Source: Lachnospiraceae bacterium
Lineage (GTDB): Bacteria > Bacillota > Clostridia > Lachnospirales > Lachnospiraceae
Length of the DNA: 38,516 nucleotides
Assembly (NCBI GenBank): GCA_019423745.1
Contig: JAHZAV010000025.1
Location: 1-38,516, forward strand
Direction of reading: 5' to 3'
Position numbers and translations under genes: made by a program. Below, one piece after another: positions 7,221 to 15,261 of the stretch. How positions within the stretch are numbered: the first letter of the stretch is position 1; each line of letters opens with the position of its first letter. The notes beneath the pieces are model-generated. The model was given only the letters and a program-made list of their open reading frames with translations, had not been told where the DNA came from and ran no database searches.

Positions 7221-7229
7221 GTACTATTC

Positions 7230-8630
7230 TTATATAAAGAAAATTCCTATTACAAGATAGGCCACCAAAGCAAGACTGCCACATACAAGCGCATAAGGAA
7301 GCTGCGTCTTCACATGGTCAATATGGTCAGAAGCTGCTCCAGTCGATGAAAGTACTGTCGTATCTGAAAGCGGAGAACAATGGTCTCCAAATACTCCACC
7401 TCCTGCAACTGCTGCAAAGCTTGCAACAATCAGCAATGACATCTGATTGTCTGTAAAGCTAAATGCCAGAGGTAGTGCAATCGGCATACAAATTGCAAAC
7501 GTTCCCCAGGATGATCCTGTCGCAAATGCCATAATTGATGCCACTAAAAAGATAATAGCTGGCAACATATGAGGTGTCAGGAAATCCTCTGTCAGAGAAA
7601 TGATATAATTGGCTGTTCCCATCTCACTACTAAGCTCGTTGACTGCATAGGCAAGAGCAAGAAGCATAACTGCAGGAATAGCTCCTTTTACACCATCTGT
7701 CAATGTACTCATTACCTCTTTAAAAGGAATGCCCTGAATCATCATACTGATAGTCATTATAATTACCACAAACAAAAATGCTTCCATCGTCTTTGCTGAA
7801 TCAAAAGCAATATAAGTGCCAAGCGCTATACTGATAATAATAAGAACTGGAAGAATAAAGTTCAGAAATACTCTCTGTTTGATACCTGGATAGGGCTTCA
7901 TTTCTGTCAGTTCTTTTCCAATAAGAGGCGTTGCTCCGTCTCTAATCACTTTTCCTTCTTCTACTGCACGTTTTTCTGCCTTTTTCATAGGTCCGAAGTC
8001 TTTCACAATACCGGTTGCAATTAAACCTACAAAAATCACAGCAAAAATCGGATAAAAGTTAAATGGAATAGCATGAATAAACAAAGAAGCCGCATCTTCC
8101 GATGTTTCAATACATCCCACTCCAAGGGCAAGTCCCATCAAATAAGCAGCCCATCCGGTAATTGGCATGAGAACGCTGACCGGAGCAGAAGTTGAATCCG
8201 CAATATAAGCCAGTTTTTCTCTGGACACCTTAGCTTTATCTGTAATGCTTCTCATAACAGATCCTACAAAAAGCGGGCTGAAAGAGTCACTGAAGTAGAT
8301 AAAAATTCCAAGGATCCACGCCATTAACTGCGCACCTTTTCTACTTAAATTTTTATCATGTACCTTCTGTGAAAATCCTTGAATTGCACCCGTCTTCTGG
8401 AAATAAGCAACCAAGATTCCAATAAAAGTATTCAGCAACATAACCCAGGAAAAGCTTGTCGTTCCAAGGCTATTCTGTAAAAGTGTCGGAAATCCGAAAA
8501 TTCCCTGTCCCGCACACAACGTCCCTACTATACATGCCACTGCCAGTGACACGACTGTATTTCGAGTAACAAAAGACAATACGATAGCCAGTATTGCCGG
8601 AATAACGGAAATAAATCCCATTGTTTCCAT
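7230..8630 (-). CDS. NhaC-family Na+/H+ antiporter-like membrane transporter
   Basis: The product (466 aa) is a polytopic inner-membrane protein with about 11-12 hydrophobic segments. It matches the NhaC superfamily by length, by the DSFSPLFVGSVMRSITDKAKVSREKLAYIADSTSAPV-type region around residue 115-150, and by the ATGSSWGTFAICMPIALP and GGGVFGDHCSPLSDTT regions in the C-terminal half. Family members exchange sodium for protons or carry organic acids or amino acids; the substrate cannot be read here. It starts 69 nt after the alanine-dehydrogenase-like gene with an AAAGGGG site, so co-transcription is likely and an amino-acid-linked role is possible. Confidence 0.85.
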   Translation of the reverse strand: METMGFISVIPAILAIVLSFVTRNTVVSLAVACIVGTLCAGQGIFGFPTLLQNSLGTTSFSWVMLLNTFIGILVAYFQKTGAIQGFSQKVHDKNLSRKGAQLMAWILGIFIYFSDSFSPLFVGSVMRSITDKAKVSREKLAYIADSTSAPVSVLMPITGWAAYLMGLALGVGCIETSEDAASLFIHAIPFNFYPIFAVIFVGLIATGIVKDFGPMKKAEKRAVEEGKVIRDGATPLIGKELTEMKPYPGIKQRVFLNFILPVLIIISIALGTYIAFDSAKTMEAFLFVVIIMTISMMIQGIPFKEVMSTLTDGVKGAIPAVMLLALAYAVNELSSEMGTANYIISLTEDFLTPHMLPAIIFLVASIMAFATGSSWGTFAICMPIALPLAFSFTDNQMSLLIVASFAAVAGGGVFGDHCSPLSDTTVLSSTGAASDHIDHVKTQLPYALVCGSLALVAYLVIGIFFI

Positions 8631-8699
8631 TTGATTTCCCCTTTCTCATTCGTTTTTATTCAGAGTCAGAAATAACAGAATCCTTCTATTCTGGAACTA

Positions 8700-9866
8700 T
8701 TATAATTTAATATAGTTTTCTGACCGTGTAACAGTGGCCGGCGGAGCCGGATCCAGATTTTTATCAGCAATACCAAGAATATCTTCGGGCCGTATCCACG
8801 GACGATTCTGAAGAGCACTTGTTTCCTCATGAGTCAGATATCCCTTATAGACAGTAAGACTTCTTCTCAAAAATCCATCTTTTTCACACGCTTTGGCAAC
8901 TCCATTATTTAAAATACTGCGGAAATGCGGAAGAACAGAAGCTGCATAAGCAACAGATGTAGAATTTGCAATAGCTCCAGGAATGTTACTTACACAATAG
9001 TGTACAACCCCTTCCTCCACATATCTGGGGTTCTCATGTGTCGTTTCATGGAAGGTCTCAATTGCCCCCTGCTCATCATTGCTGATATCCACAAGAACTG
9101 ATCCTGGTTCCATGGTTCTTATCATCTCTCTTGTCACAAGATATTCCGTATTTCCTTTGGGCCATTTCACACAATTCAGTATCATATCTGTTTCCGGCAA
9201 AACAGCAGCAATATTTTCTTTGCTGGAAATCATTGTATTAATAGTCTGGTTGTACTGAGTCTGTAAGCTTCTCAAAAGCCCAATATTAATATCTGCCACA
9301 GTAACCCATGCTCCAAGTGCATGAAGAACAGACAGCGCTGCCTGTCCTACTGTTCCGCCTCCGAGAATAAGTACTTTCATTCCTGGTGCTGCTCCCAGTC
9401 CACTGACAAATTTTCCTTTTCCTCCATTGATCGTAAGCATGGATTCCAGTCCCATGAGGGCTCCTTGTTTTCCTGCCGCTTCGCAGTTTGGCGAACCATA
9501 TCTGTGGCTGTCCTCTGCTGTAAATGCAATTACCTTTTTGTCTAAAAGGGCCTGTACTTCTTCTGGATGTGCTGCCGGATGGATACAAGTGAAAACAATC
9601 TGATTTTCACGAAGCAAATCATATTCTGACGGCTCAAACTCTTTTACTTTAGCAACAAACTCGCATGTGTCATAAATTTCTTTCGCTGAATCCACAAGTT
9701 TTGCTCCCGCCAGAGCATACTTTTCATCTGGAAATCCTGCCCTTGCTCCCGCACCTTTTTGCACAAGGACTTCGTGTCCGTCTGCAGTCAGGCTGGAAAC
9801 TTCGATAGGTGTTGCAATTACTCTGTTTTCTCCTACCTTAATGTCCTTTAAAATTCCTACTTTCAT
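8700..9866 (-). CDS. Alanine dehydrogenase / PNT-family NAD(P)-dependent dehydrogenase
   Basis: The product is 388 aa, slightly longer than typical alanine dehydrogenase (about 370). The N-terminal domain has the substrate-binding RVIATP (R19 region), VKE lysine (around K74) and FTCIHPAAH (the catalytic-type His); the NAD domain has LGGGTVGQAAL (around 168) and DISNDEQGAIET, with the Asp of the active site. The usual MSEVAG-type motif is replaced by NCEAAGKQGALMG, and LHLA by IHPA, so it is a divergent branch. Alanine to pyruvate plus ammonia is the best guess, but a related amino acid is possible. It is followed by an NhaC-like transporter and preceded by a LysR gene. Confidence 0.78.
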   Translation of the reverse strand: MKVGILKDIKVGENRVIATPIEVSSLTADGHEVLVQKGAGARAGFPDEKYALAGAKLVDSAKEIYDTCEFVAKVKEFEPSEYDLLRENQIVFTCIHPAAHPEEVQALLDKKVIAFTAEDSHRYGSPNCEAAGKQGALMGLESMLTINGGKGKFVSGLGAAPGMKVLILGGGTVGQAALSVLHALGAWVTVADINIGLLRSLQTQYNQTINTMISSKENIAAVLPETDMILNCVKWPKGNTEYLVTREMIRTMEPGSVLVDISNDEQGAIETFHETTHENPRYVEEGVVHYCVSNIPGAIANSTSVAYAASVLPHFRSILNNGVAKACEKDGFLRRSLTVYKGYLTHEETSALQNRPWIRPEDILGIADKNLDPAPPATVTRSENYIKL

Positions 9867-9920
9867 TCTTTTACCTTCTTTGCATAATTATTCTAATGTT
9901 ATGAATACGCACAACAATTT

Positions 9921-9949
9921 ATTATACCCTTTTTCAAGCTTTATCGCAA
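9921..9949 (-). promoter_or_regulatory. Promoter of the ald-like/nhaC operon
   Basis: On the minus strand, -35 TTGCGA (9944-9949) and -10 TATAAT (9921-9926) are 17 bp apart. The -35 lies inside the last codons of lysR (stop at 9934), so the operon has its own promoter although lysR is just upstream on the same strand. The predicted leader is about 48 nt. Confidence 0.65.
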
Positions 9950-10824
9950 TATTTCTTTTTCGCAAAATCCCAGAACGCCCCTGCTGCCGCTGACGGCATC
10001 TGATATCTGTGGCGGACAAGATAAAGTCTGGAATCATGCTGAGGATGTATAATTTTCTTATAAATCAAATTTCGCCCGCTTGTAAAACTTTTTACTGACT
10101 CTGGGCTGATCGCAATTCCTGTTCCATGCTCCACCATAGGAATAACAGAAGCTACTGAATTATAATAACAGAAGATATTTCGCTCCTCTGAAATTTCGTT
10201 GAACCAGTTGAGAATTTCATCTTGAAGCAAAGGACGAACAGATATCATCAGCGGCTCCTTTCTTAAAGCAGATAACTCAATCTCATCTGCTCCTTCTGCA
10301 AGCGGATGGTTTTTGCTCATAACCGCAACCCATGGTTCCTGTTTCAAAAATATGCTCTCACACTGCTCTATATAGAAAGGCTCTCTTAAAATTGCCATAT
10401 CTACAAGATTTCGATTGAGCTTGTCTGTAATTTCATCTCCATTACCAGACCAAATTTGAAAATAAGCCTCCGGATACCGGGCATGAAACCCCTCTACCAA
10501 GTCAGGTAGAATACTTCCCCCACATGTCTCCACTACACCGATCGATATCTGTCCGCATACACCATTTCCTAACTGCCCCAGCTGGCTTCTTGTTTTTTCC
10601 ACTAAGGCCAGAATTTCCTCTGCCTGCCGTTTCAAATAATAACCTTCTTCTGTCAGCTGAATTCTTCTTTTTCCTCTCTCGAAAAGAACAACCCCCAACT
10701 CCTCTTCCAGAATCTGAATCTGACGGCTAAGCGGCGGCTGAGCGATACACAACCTCTTTGCTGCTTTCGAAATATTCCCTTCTTCTGTTACGGCCAGAAA
10801 ATATCTAAGTGACTTTATATCCAT
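9934..10824 (-). CDS. LysR-family transcriptional regulator
   Basis: The product (296 aa) has the LysR N-terminal winged helix-turn-helix: MDIKSLRYFLAVTEEGNISKAAKRLCIAQPPLSRQIQILEEELG-type sequence in the first 45 residues, then a linker helix and a periplasmic-binding-protein-like effector domain (about 90-290). The ATG at 10824 has GGAG 8 nt upstream; the GTG at 10833 overlaps that site and was rejected. LysR regulators usually control a neighbour; here candidates are the ald-like/nhaC operon downstream on the same strand and the divergent DUF1275 gene at 10982. The effector cannot be inferred. Confidence 0.93.
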   Translation of the reverse strand: MDIKSLRYFLAVTEEGNISKAAKRLCIAQPPLSRQIQILEEELGVVLFERGKRRIQLTEEGYYLKRQAEEILALVEKTRSQLGQLGNGVCGQISIGVVETCGGSILPDLVEGFHARYPEAYFQIWSGNGDEITDKLNRNLVDMAILREPFYIEQCESIFLKQEPWVAVMSKNHPLAEGADEIELSALRKEPLMISVRPLLQDEILNWFNEISEERNIFCYYNSVASVIPMVEHGTGIAISPESVKSFTSGRNLIYKKIIHPQHDSRLYLVRHRYQMPSAAAGAFWDFAKKKYCDKA

Positions 10825-10900
10825 TTTCCACACTCCATATCTATACTTTTTTTATATGGTTTTTCATATATTATATGTATTTTAATATAATATTGCAATA

Positions 10901-10936
10901 TGATATAATAGCGCCGGTAGAAAAATTCTACCGGCG
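10901..10936 (+). promoter_or_regulatory. Extended -10 promoter with an 11-bp perfect inverted repeat at the start site
   Basis: TGATATAAT (TG at 10901, hexamer 10904-10909) is an extended -10; the -35 is weak. From 10912 to 10936 lies the perfect inverted repeat CGCCGGTAGAA-AAA-TTCTACCGGCG, covering the predicted start near 10916. It is GC-rich within very AT-rich flanks. No T-tract follows, so it is more likely an operator or a 5'-end mRNA hairpin than a terminator. It lies between divergent lysR and DUF1275 genes. Confidence 0.55.
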
Positions 10937-10981
10937 TTACTGTATCATTAATATATATTATGGAATTTGAGGTTGATTATC

Positions 10982-11656
10982 ATGGAAAAGAAATACGAAG
11001 CTCCTATTCATTATTTAATGTCATTTATTGGTGGCTTTTTTGGTGTATATTCTATTTTAAACTTTTGCGATTTCTTCGGCAATGCACAAACTGCAAACAT
11101 GATTTACCTGATTACAAATATACTTGGTCACAATTTTGGCAGTGTTATTATCCGTCTGGGGGGAATGGCTGTCTATATGCTGGCTCTTGCCCTAACAGCT
11201 TATTTGCCTAAACATTCCCATATTAACCTGCCTCTTACAAGCGTACTTCTGGATGGAGCTGCTGCTTTTGTTGTAGGATTCCTTCCCTCTGGTCTGGATC
11301 CAGTATTGGCTCTGTATCCTTTCTTTTTTGCCACAGCTTTCCAGTGGGGAAGCTTTAAAGGTGCTTATGGCTTTTCAAGTTCCACCATCTTTTCCACAAA
11401 CAATCTTCGGCAATTTACCACTTCTCTTACGGAGATTGTTTTTAATAAGGATTTATCTTTTTGTATAAAGGCAAAATTCTTCGGTTTGACGCTGTGTTCC
11501 TACCATTGCGGTGTGGCCATTTCCTATATCCTGTGTACTATCTACGGCTCTCACAGCATCTGGTTCGTTATCCCTGTCGCCCTCGCCGCCGTCCCTCTTG
11601 TATGTCTTAATAACGGATGGACGCTTTCTCGAATCGCTGTCCATGAACAGGTATAG
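10982..11656 (+). CDS. DUF1275 (YoaK-type) membrane protein
   Basis: The product (224 aa) has about six membrane segments and fits the DUF1275 family: an N-terminal FIGGFFGVYSIL-type first helix, conserved small-residue helices in the middle (LTSVLLDGAAAFVVGFLP), and FFFATAFQWGSFKGAYGFSSSTIFSTNNLRQ, where the related members carry a conserved N-LR-T signature. The ATG at 10982 has TGAGG 9 nt upstream; ORF starts further upstream have none. Function in the family is not established; a transporter is often suggested. It is divergent from lysR and convergent with tex, whose stop is 27 bp beyond its own. Confidence 0.8.
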   Translation: MEKKYEAPIHYLMSFIGGFFGVYSILNFCDFFGNAQTANMIYLITNILGHNFGSVIIRLGGMAVYMLALALTAYLPKHSHINLPLTSVLLDGAAAFVVGFLPSGLDPVLALYPFFFATAFQWGSFKGAYGFSSSTIFSTNNLRQFTTSLTEIVFNKDLSFCIKAKFFGLTLCSYHCGVAISYILCTIYGSHSIWFVIPVALAAVPLVCLNNGWTLSRIAVHEQV

Positions 11657-11683
11657 TTCTTATTTTTCAGGCGTAGCAGTCTT

Positions 11684-13840
11684 TTAAGAAATACCTTTCA
11701 TGGTAAGCTGGATTCTCTTCCGTTTCAAATCTACACTCATAACCTTTACATCTACAATATCTCCTACACTGACTGCCTCCAGCGGATGTTTAATGAACTT
11801 TTTATCTGTGATTTCAGAGATATGTACCAGACCGTCCTGATGAACTCCTATATCAACAAAGACTCCAAAATCAATTACGTTTCTTACCGTGCCTTTCAAG
11901 ATCATTCCTTCCTTTAGGTCTTTCATTTCCAACACATCTGTACGAAGGATCGGCTTAGGCATTTCTTCCCTTGGATCTCGCCCCGGTTTTTCCAACTCTT
12001 TTACAATATCCTGAAGTGTAATATCTCCAATTCCCAGTTCTTCCGACAGTCTTTTATAATCTTTAATCGTAAGAGATAAACCTGCCAGCTGTCCTTTTGC
12101 CACATCCTCTAATGTGAAGCCTTGCTTTTCTAAAAGTTTTTGAGCAGCTTCGTATGACTCCGGATGAACACTGGTTGCATCCAGAGGATTTTCACCACCT
12201 GTAATCCTCATAAATCCCGCACACTGTTCATAAGCCTTAGGGCCAAGTTTTGCTACCTTTAAAAGCTGTCTTCTATCTGTAAATTCTCCATTTTCTTCCC
12301 GGTATGCAACTATATTTTTCGCAATTGCCGTACTAATTCCGGAAATATAGGAAAGCAGCGGCGCAGATGCAGTATTCAAATCAACGCCTACTTTATTCAC
12401 ACAATTCTCTACAACACCTGATAAAGTATCGCTTAACTTTTTCTGATTCATATCATGCTGATACTGACCAACTCCAATTGACTTTGGATCTATTTTCACC
12501 AGCTCCGCAAGCGGATCCTGAAGTCTCCTTGCTATAGATGCAGCACTTCTTTGACCTACATCAAATTTAGGGAACTCTTCCGATGCAAGTTTACTTGCAG
12601 AATAGACAGATGCTCCTGCTTCGCTGACAATGACATACTGCACCTTCTGCGGAATTTCCTTTAAAAGTTCCACGATAAACATCTCTGATTCTCTGGATGC
12701 AGTTCCATTTCCAAGGGAAATCAGGGTAATATTGTATTTTGGTATTATTTTTTTCAACAAATCCTTGGATGCCTGTATCTTCTGCGGCGTTGTCGGTGCT
12801 GTGGGATAGATTACAGTAGTACCAATCACTTTTCCTGTTGGATCTACCACTGCCAACTTACAGCCTGTTCGAAAAGCAGGATCCCATCCCAGGACTGTTT
12901 GTCCTGTAATTGGCGGCTGCATAAGAAGCTGCTCCAGATTTTTTCCAAAAACACTGATCGCACCATCTTCCGCTTTTTCTGTCAGACTGTTTCTGATCTC
13001 CCGTTCTATTGCAGGGGCGATAAGCCTTTTATAACTGTCTTCTATTGTTTCCTTCAGTACCAGTGTAGTATATGGATTCTGTTTATGAATCACTTTCTTC
13101 TCAAGATAACGCAAAATATCTTCTTCTGGTGCTTCGATCTTAACTGTCAGATATTTTTCTTTTTCTCCACGGTTTAAAGCCAAAATCCTGTGCCCTGCAA
13201 GCCGTGTAATAGGTTCCTCAAAATCGTAATACATTTCATATACAGACTGAGTATCCTCATCCTTTGCTTTTGAGATCAGTTTTCCCTTCTGTATAGTGAT
13301 CTTACGGATATAACTTCTAAAATCTGCTTCGTCGGAAATATTCTCCGCAATAATATCCTTTGCTCCGGCTATTGCCTCATCAACATCTTTTACATCCTTT
13401 TGCTCATTCACATATTCCAAAGCCGCCTCTTCAAGAGAGCTTTTTAAATTTTGAAGAGTAATAAGAGCCGCCAGCCCTTCCAACCCTTTTTCCTTGGCAA
13501 TCGTTGCTCTTGTTCTCCGCTTAGGACGATAGGGACGATAGAGATCTTCCACTACAACCAGTGTCTCTGCATCCAAAATCTGCTTTTTCAACTCTTCTGT
13601 CAGCTTTCCCTGCTCCTCAATACTGGAAAGTACCTGTTCCTTTTTTTCTTCCAGCCCCCTAAGATACTGCAGCCGTTCATGCAGTTTTCGAAGCTGTTCG
13701 TCATCCAATGTTCCTGTAGCTTCTTTTCTGTATCTGGCTATAAACGGAATGGTGTTTCCTTCGTCAATCAGCTTTACAGCTGCATCTACCTGCCATCTTT
13801 TTACTCCCAATTCCTCCGTAATTTTCTGATTAATATCCAT
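11684..13840 (-). CDS. tex: Tex-family S1 RNA-binding transcription accessory protein
   Basis: The product is 718 aa, normal for Tex. In order: N-terminal helical region (1-190, NTIPFIARYRKEATGTLDDEQL is diagnostic), a YqgF/RNase H-like domain (about 320-450, with DPAFRTGCKLAVVD and SLGNGTASRESE), helix-hairpin-helix repeats (about 490-560, VGVDLNTASAPLLSYISGI), and an S1 domain at the C-terminus (about 640-715, LKEGMILKGTVRNVIDFGVFVDIG). Tex binds nucleic acid and is linked to transcription and translation under stress; its exact role is unsettled. The start at 13840 has GAAAGGA 9-10 nt upstream. A promoter lies at 13880-13908. Confidence 0.97.
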   Translation of the reverse strand: MDINQKITEELGVKRWQVDAAVKLIDEGNTIPFIARYRKEATGTLDDEQLRKLHERLQYLRGLEEKKEQVLSSIEEQGKLTEELKKQILDAETLVVVEDLYRPYRPKRRTRATIAKEKGLEGLAALITLQNLKSSLEEAALEYVNEQKDVKDVDEAIAGAKDIIAENISDEADFRSYIRKITIQKGKLISKAKDEDTQSVYEMYYDFEEPITRLAGHRILALNRGEKEKYLTVKIEAPEEDILRYLEKKVIHKQNPYTTLVLKETIEDSYKRLIAPAIEREIRNSLTEKAEDGAISVFGKNLEQLLMQPPITGQTVLGWDPAFRTGCKLAVVDPTGKVIGTTVIYPTAPTTPQKIQASKDLLKKIIPKYNITLISLGNGTASRESEMFIVELLKEIPQKVQYVIVSEAGASVYSASKLASEEFPKFDVGQRSAASIARRLQDPLAELVKIDPKSIGVGQYQHDMNQKKLSDTLSGVVENCVNKVGVDLNTASAPLLSYISGISTAIAKNIVAYREENGEFTDRRQLLKVAKLGPKAYEQCAGFMRITGGENPLDATSVHPESYEAAQKLLEKQGFTLEDVAKGQLAGLSLTIKDYKRLSEELGIGDITLQDIVKELEKPGRDPREEMPKPILRTDVLEMKDLKEGMILKGTVRNVIDFGVFVDIGVHQDGLVHISEITDKKFIKHPLEAVSVGDIVDVKVMSVDLKRKRIQLTMKGIS

Positions 13841-13879
13841 ATATTACTATCCTTTCTTTTCCAGCTTATCTGCAGGATT

Positions 13880-13908
13880 ATTATACTGGAAAATGGCTGG
13901 TTATGCAA
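13880..13908 (-). promoter_or_regulatory. Promoter of tex
   Basis: On the minus strand, -35 TTGCAT (13903-13908) and -10 TATAAT (13880-13885) have 17-bp spacing, giving a leader of about 33 nt to the tex start at 13840. An inverted repeat TTTTCCAG/CTGGAAAA (13857-13864 and 13886-13893) flanks the -10 and start region and could be an operator. Confidence 0.65.
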
Positions 13909-13951
13909 TGGAATGAGCCCCGCAGGAAAATACAGAGTTCGCTCTGTTTTG

Positions 13952-13997
13952 TTGAAGCTCTTCCGAAAATATGCTATAATACCCACAACGTGGTTAT
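13952..13997 (+). promoter_or_regulatory. tetR promoter with 19-bp palindromic operator candidate
   Basis: TTGAAG (13952-13957) and TATAAT (13975-13980, with TG one base before) are spaced by 17 bp. The palindrome ATACCCACAACGTGGTTAT (13979-13997) has half sites ATACCCAC and GTGGTTAT around AAC, with seven of eight positions symmetric, and overlaps the predicted start. A position at the start site of a tetR gene is typical of autoregulation. A close copy (16 of 19) occurs at the ycxB-like/tsaE promoter (5568-5586). Confidence 0.65.
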
Positions 13998-14006
13998 GAT
14001 ACCTGC

Positions 14007-14080
14007 GCATAAAGTGTTTCCCTGCTTTATGCACAAAGCTGTCGCGCTTTGTTATAAACACTATGTTCTATAAAAAGAAC
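14007..14080 (+). other. Structured 5' leader of the tetR transcript
   Basis: Three consecutive hairpins can form: GCATAAAG/CTTTATGC (14007-14014 with 14025-14032), ACAAAGC/GCTTTGT (14033-14039 with 14046-14052) and GTTCT/AGAAC (14065-14069 with 14076-14080). An alternative helix AGTGTTT/AAACACT (14013-14019 with 14056-14062) would break the first hairpin while keeping the second. Mutually exclusive folding is compatible with a regulatory leader. No T-tract is present, so it would act on translation or stability rather than termination. Confidence 0.4.
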
Positions 14081-14125
14081 TCAATGTTTGTAAAGCTGAA
14101 AAACAGACAAAGGAGATGTATTACC

Positions 14126-14725
14126 ATGGCAAAAACAGAGGAATTATCCAAACAGCAGTTAAAATCAAAAGAAACGAAAGACCGGATTTTTCAGGCTGCC
14201 AAATCCATCCTTAGAAAAAAAGGATATGAAGGTTTGTCTATCAAGAATATATGTGAAGAGGCAGGGGTTTCCAACGGAAGTTTCTACCACCACTTTAAAA
14301 CTAAGGATGATCTTTTATCCTACTATATCGAAGAACAGCCAAGTATTGATCCTGATTGTCTTGAACTTCCTGCAAATGCGGAGGAAGCCAAGACCGCTAT
14401 CATCCATGTCTATCTGAATTACGCCCACTATTGCCGGGAACTGGGACTGGATTTCGTATCCAATTATTATACCCCCAAAAATCAATCTCTAAATCCGGAT
14501 ATTCGAACAGAACGTCCTTATCCAATCGTTACTGTTCAGCACTATCTACAGCGTGCAATTGATGCTGGTATTATACACTTAAAACATCCTTTGGAAGAAG
14601 TCACCACTGATATCCGCATTATGGTAATCGGAAATGTATTTGAATGGTGCCTAAAAAATGGAGAGGCTGATTTTGAAGGTAATATACGGCGTCTTTTAAC
14701 AACTTATCTCGACGGGCTTATGTAG
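14126..14725 (+). CDS. TetR/AcrR-family transcriptional regulator
   Basis: The product (199 aa) has a TetR N-terminal helix-turn-helix at about residues 18-65 (TKDRIFQAAKSILRKKGYEG, then ICEEAGVSNGSFYHHFKTKDDLL), followed by a helical ligand-binding domain typical of the family. The ATG at 14126 has AGGAG 10 nt upstream, and the in-frame start at 14063 has no site. It is transcribed from the promoter at 13952-13980 through a structured leader. The next gene is a GNAT acetyltransferase with its own promoter. Its effector and regulon are unknown; a palindrome shared with the ycxB-like promoter suggests one target. Confidence 0.93.
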   Translation: MAKTEELSKQQLKSKETKDRIFQAAKSILRKKGYEGLSIKNICEEAGVSNGSFYHHFKTKDDLLSYYIEEQPSIDPDCLELPANAEEAKTAIIHVYLNYAHYCRELGLDFVSNYYTPKNQSLNPDIRTERPYPIVTVQHYLQRAIDAGIIHLKHPLEEVTTDIRIMVIGNVFEWCLKNGEADFEGNIRRLLTTYLDGLM

Positions 14726-14726
14726 G

Positions 14727-14786
14727 TTGCTTCCCCGTGTATCTCATGATATGATGGAGGCACACAGATAAAAGGGAGGTTTTATC
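14727..14786 (+). promoter_or_regulatory. GNAT gene promoter and hairpin with the ribosome binding site in its loop
   Basis: TTGCTT (14727-14732) and TATGAT (14750-14755, TG one base upstream) have 17-bp spacing. Just downstream, GATAAAA (14767-14773) pairs with TTTTATC (14780-14786) and leaves GGGAGG, the ribosome binding site, as the six-base loop; the ATG follows at 14788. All seven pairs are Watson-Crick but AT-rich, so the hairpin would be weak and perhaps temperature- or factor-sensitive. Confidence 0.55.
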
Positions 14787-14787
14787 A

Positions 14788-15252
14788 ATGCTGATTATCA
14801 GAGACATTACGGAAGCTGACAGGGAAGAAGTCACCCTAATGATGAAAGAATTTTACGAAAGTCCTGCCTGCCTTCATACAGTTCCTGAAGAAAATTTTCA
14901 GCGGACAATTACAGAAGCCGTGACCAACAATCCACTGACAAGAATTCTTGTTCTGGAAGAAACCGATTCCCAGGCACACCGAACTATCGCCGGATATGCT
15001 AATCTGGGGATTACATGGAACAATGAAGCAGGTGGAATCCAGGTCTGGTTTGATGAACTTTTTTTCAGAAGCCATGCAAGGGGAAAAGGATATGGCACAC
15101 AGGTATTTCAATGGCTGGAGAAAGAATACCCCCAGGCCAGGCGTATACGCCTGGAGGTCACTCATGAAAATACTGGTGCCATTTCTCTCTATAAAAGGCT
15201 CGGATACGAAGAGCTATCTTATTATCAAATGATCAAAGAAAATTTATCCTGA
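14788..15252 (+). CDS. GNAT-family N-acetyltransferase
   Basis: The product is 154 aa with a full GNAT fold: N-terminal LIIRDITEADREEVTLMM (strand 1 and helix 1), central ELFFRSHARGKGYGTQVFQWLE with the acetyl-CoA-binding RGKGYG (around residue 102-107), and C-terminal VTHENTGAISLYKRLGYEE. The substrate is not predictable; the family includes enzymes acting on small amines, peptides and antibiotics. The ATG at 14788 follows GGGAGG. The gene is followed by a strong terminator, so it forms a single-gene unit behind tetR. Confidence 0.88.
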   Translation: MLIIRDITEADREEVTLMMKEFYESPACLHTVPEENFQRTITEAVTNNPLTRILVLEETDSQAHRTIAGYANLGITWNNEAGGIQVWFDELFFRSHARGKGYGTQVFQWLEKEYPQARRIRLEVTHENTGAISLYKRLGYEELSYYQMIKENLS

Positions 15253-15261
15253 TAATAAAAC

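Noticed and set aside
13932..13950. ACAGAG-TTCG-CTCTGT with T-run as a plus-strand terminator
   Set aside because: No plus-strand gene lies upstream on a transcript that would need it (DUF1275 ends at 11656, over 2 kb away); it sits between the tex and tetR promoters and may be incidental.
13801..14061. An 86-aa minus-strand frame across the tex start and tetR promoter
   Set aside because: It has no ribosome binding site, overlaps the tex start and regulatory sites, and shows no recognisable domain.
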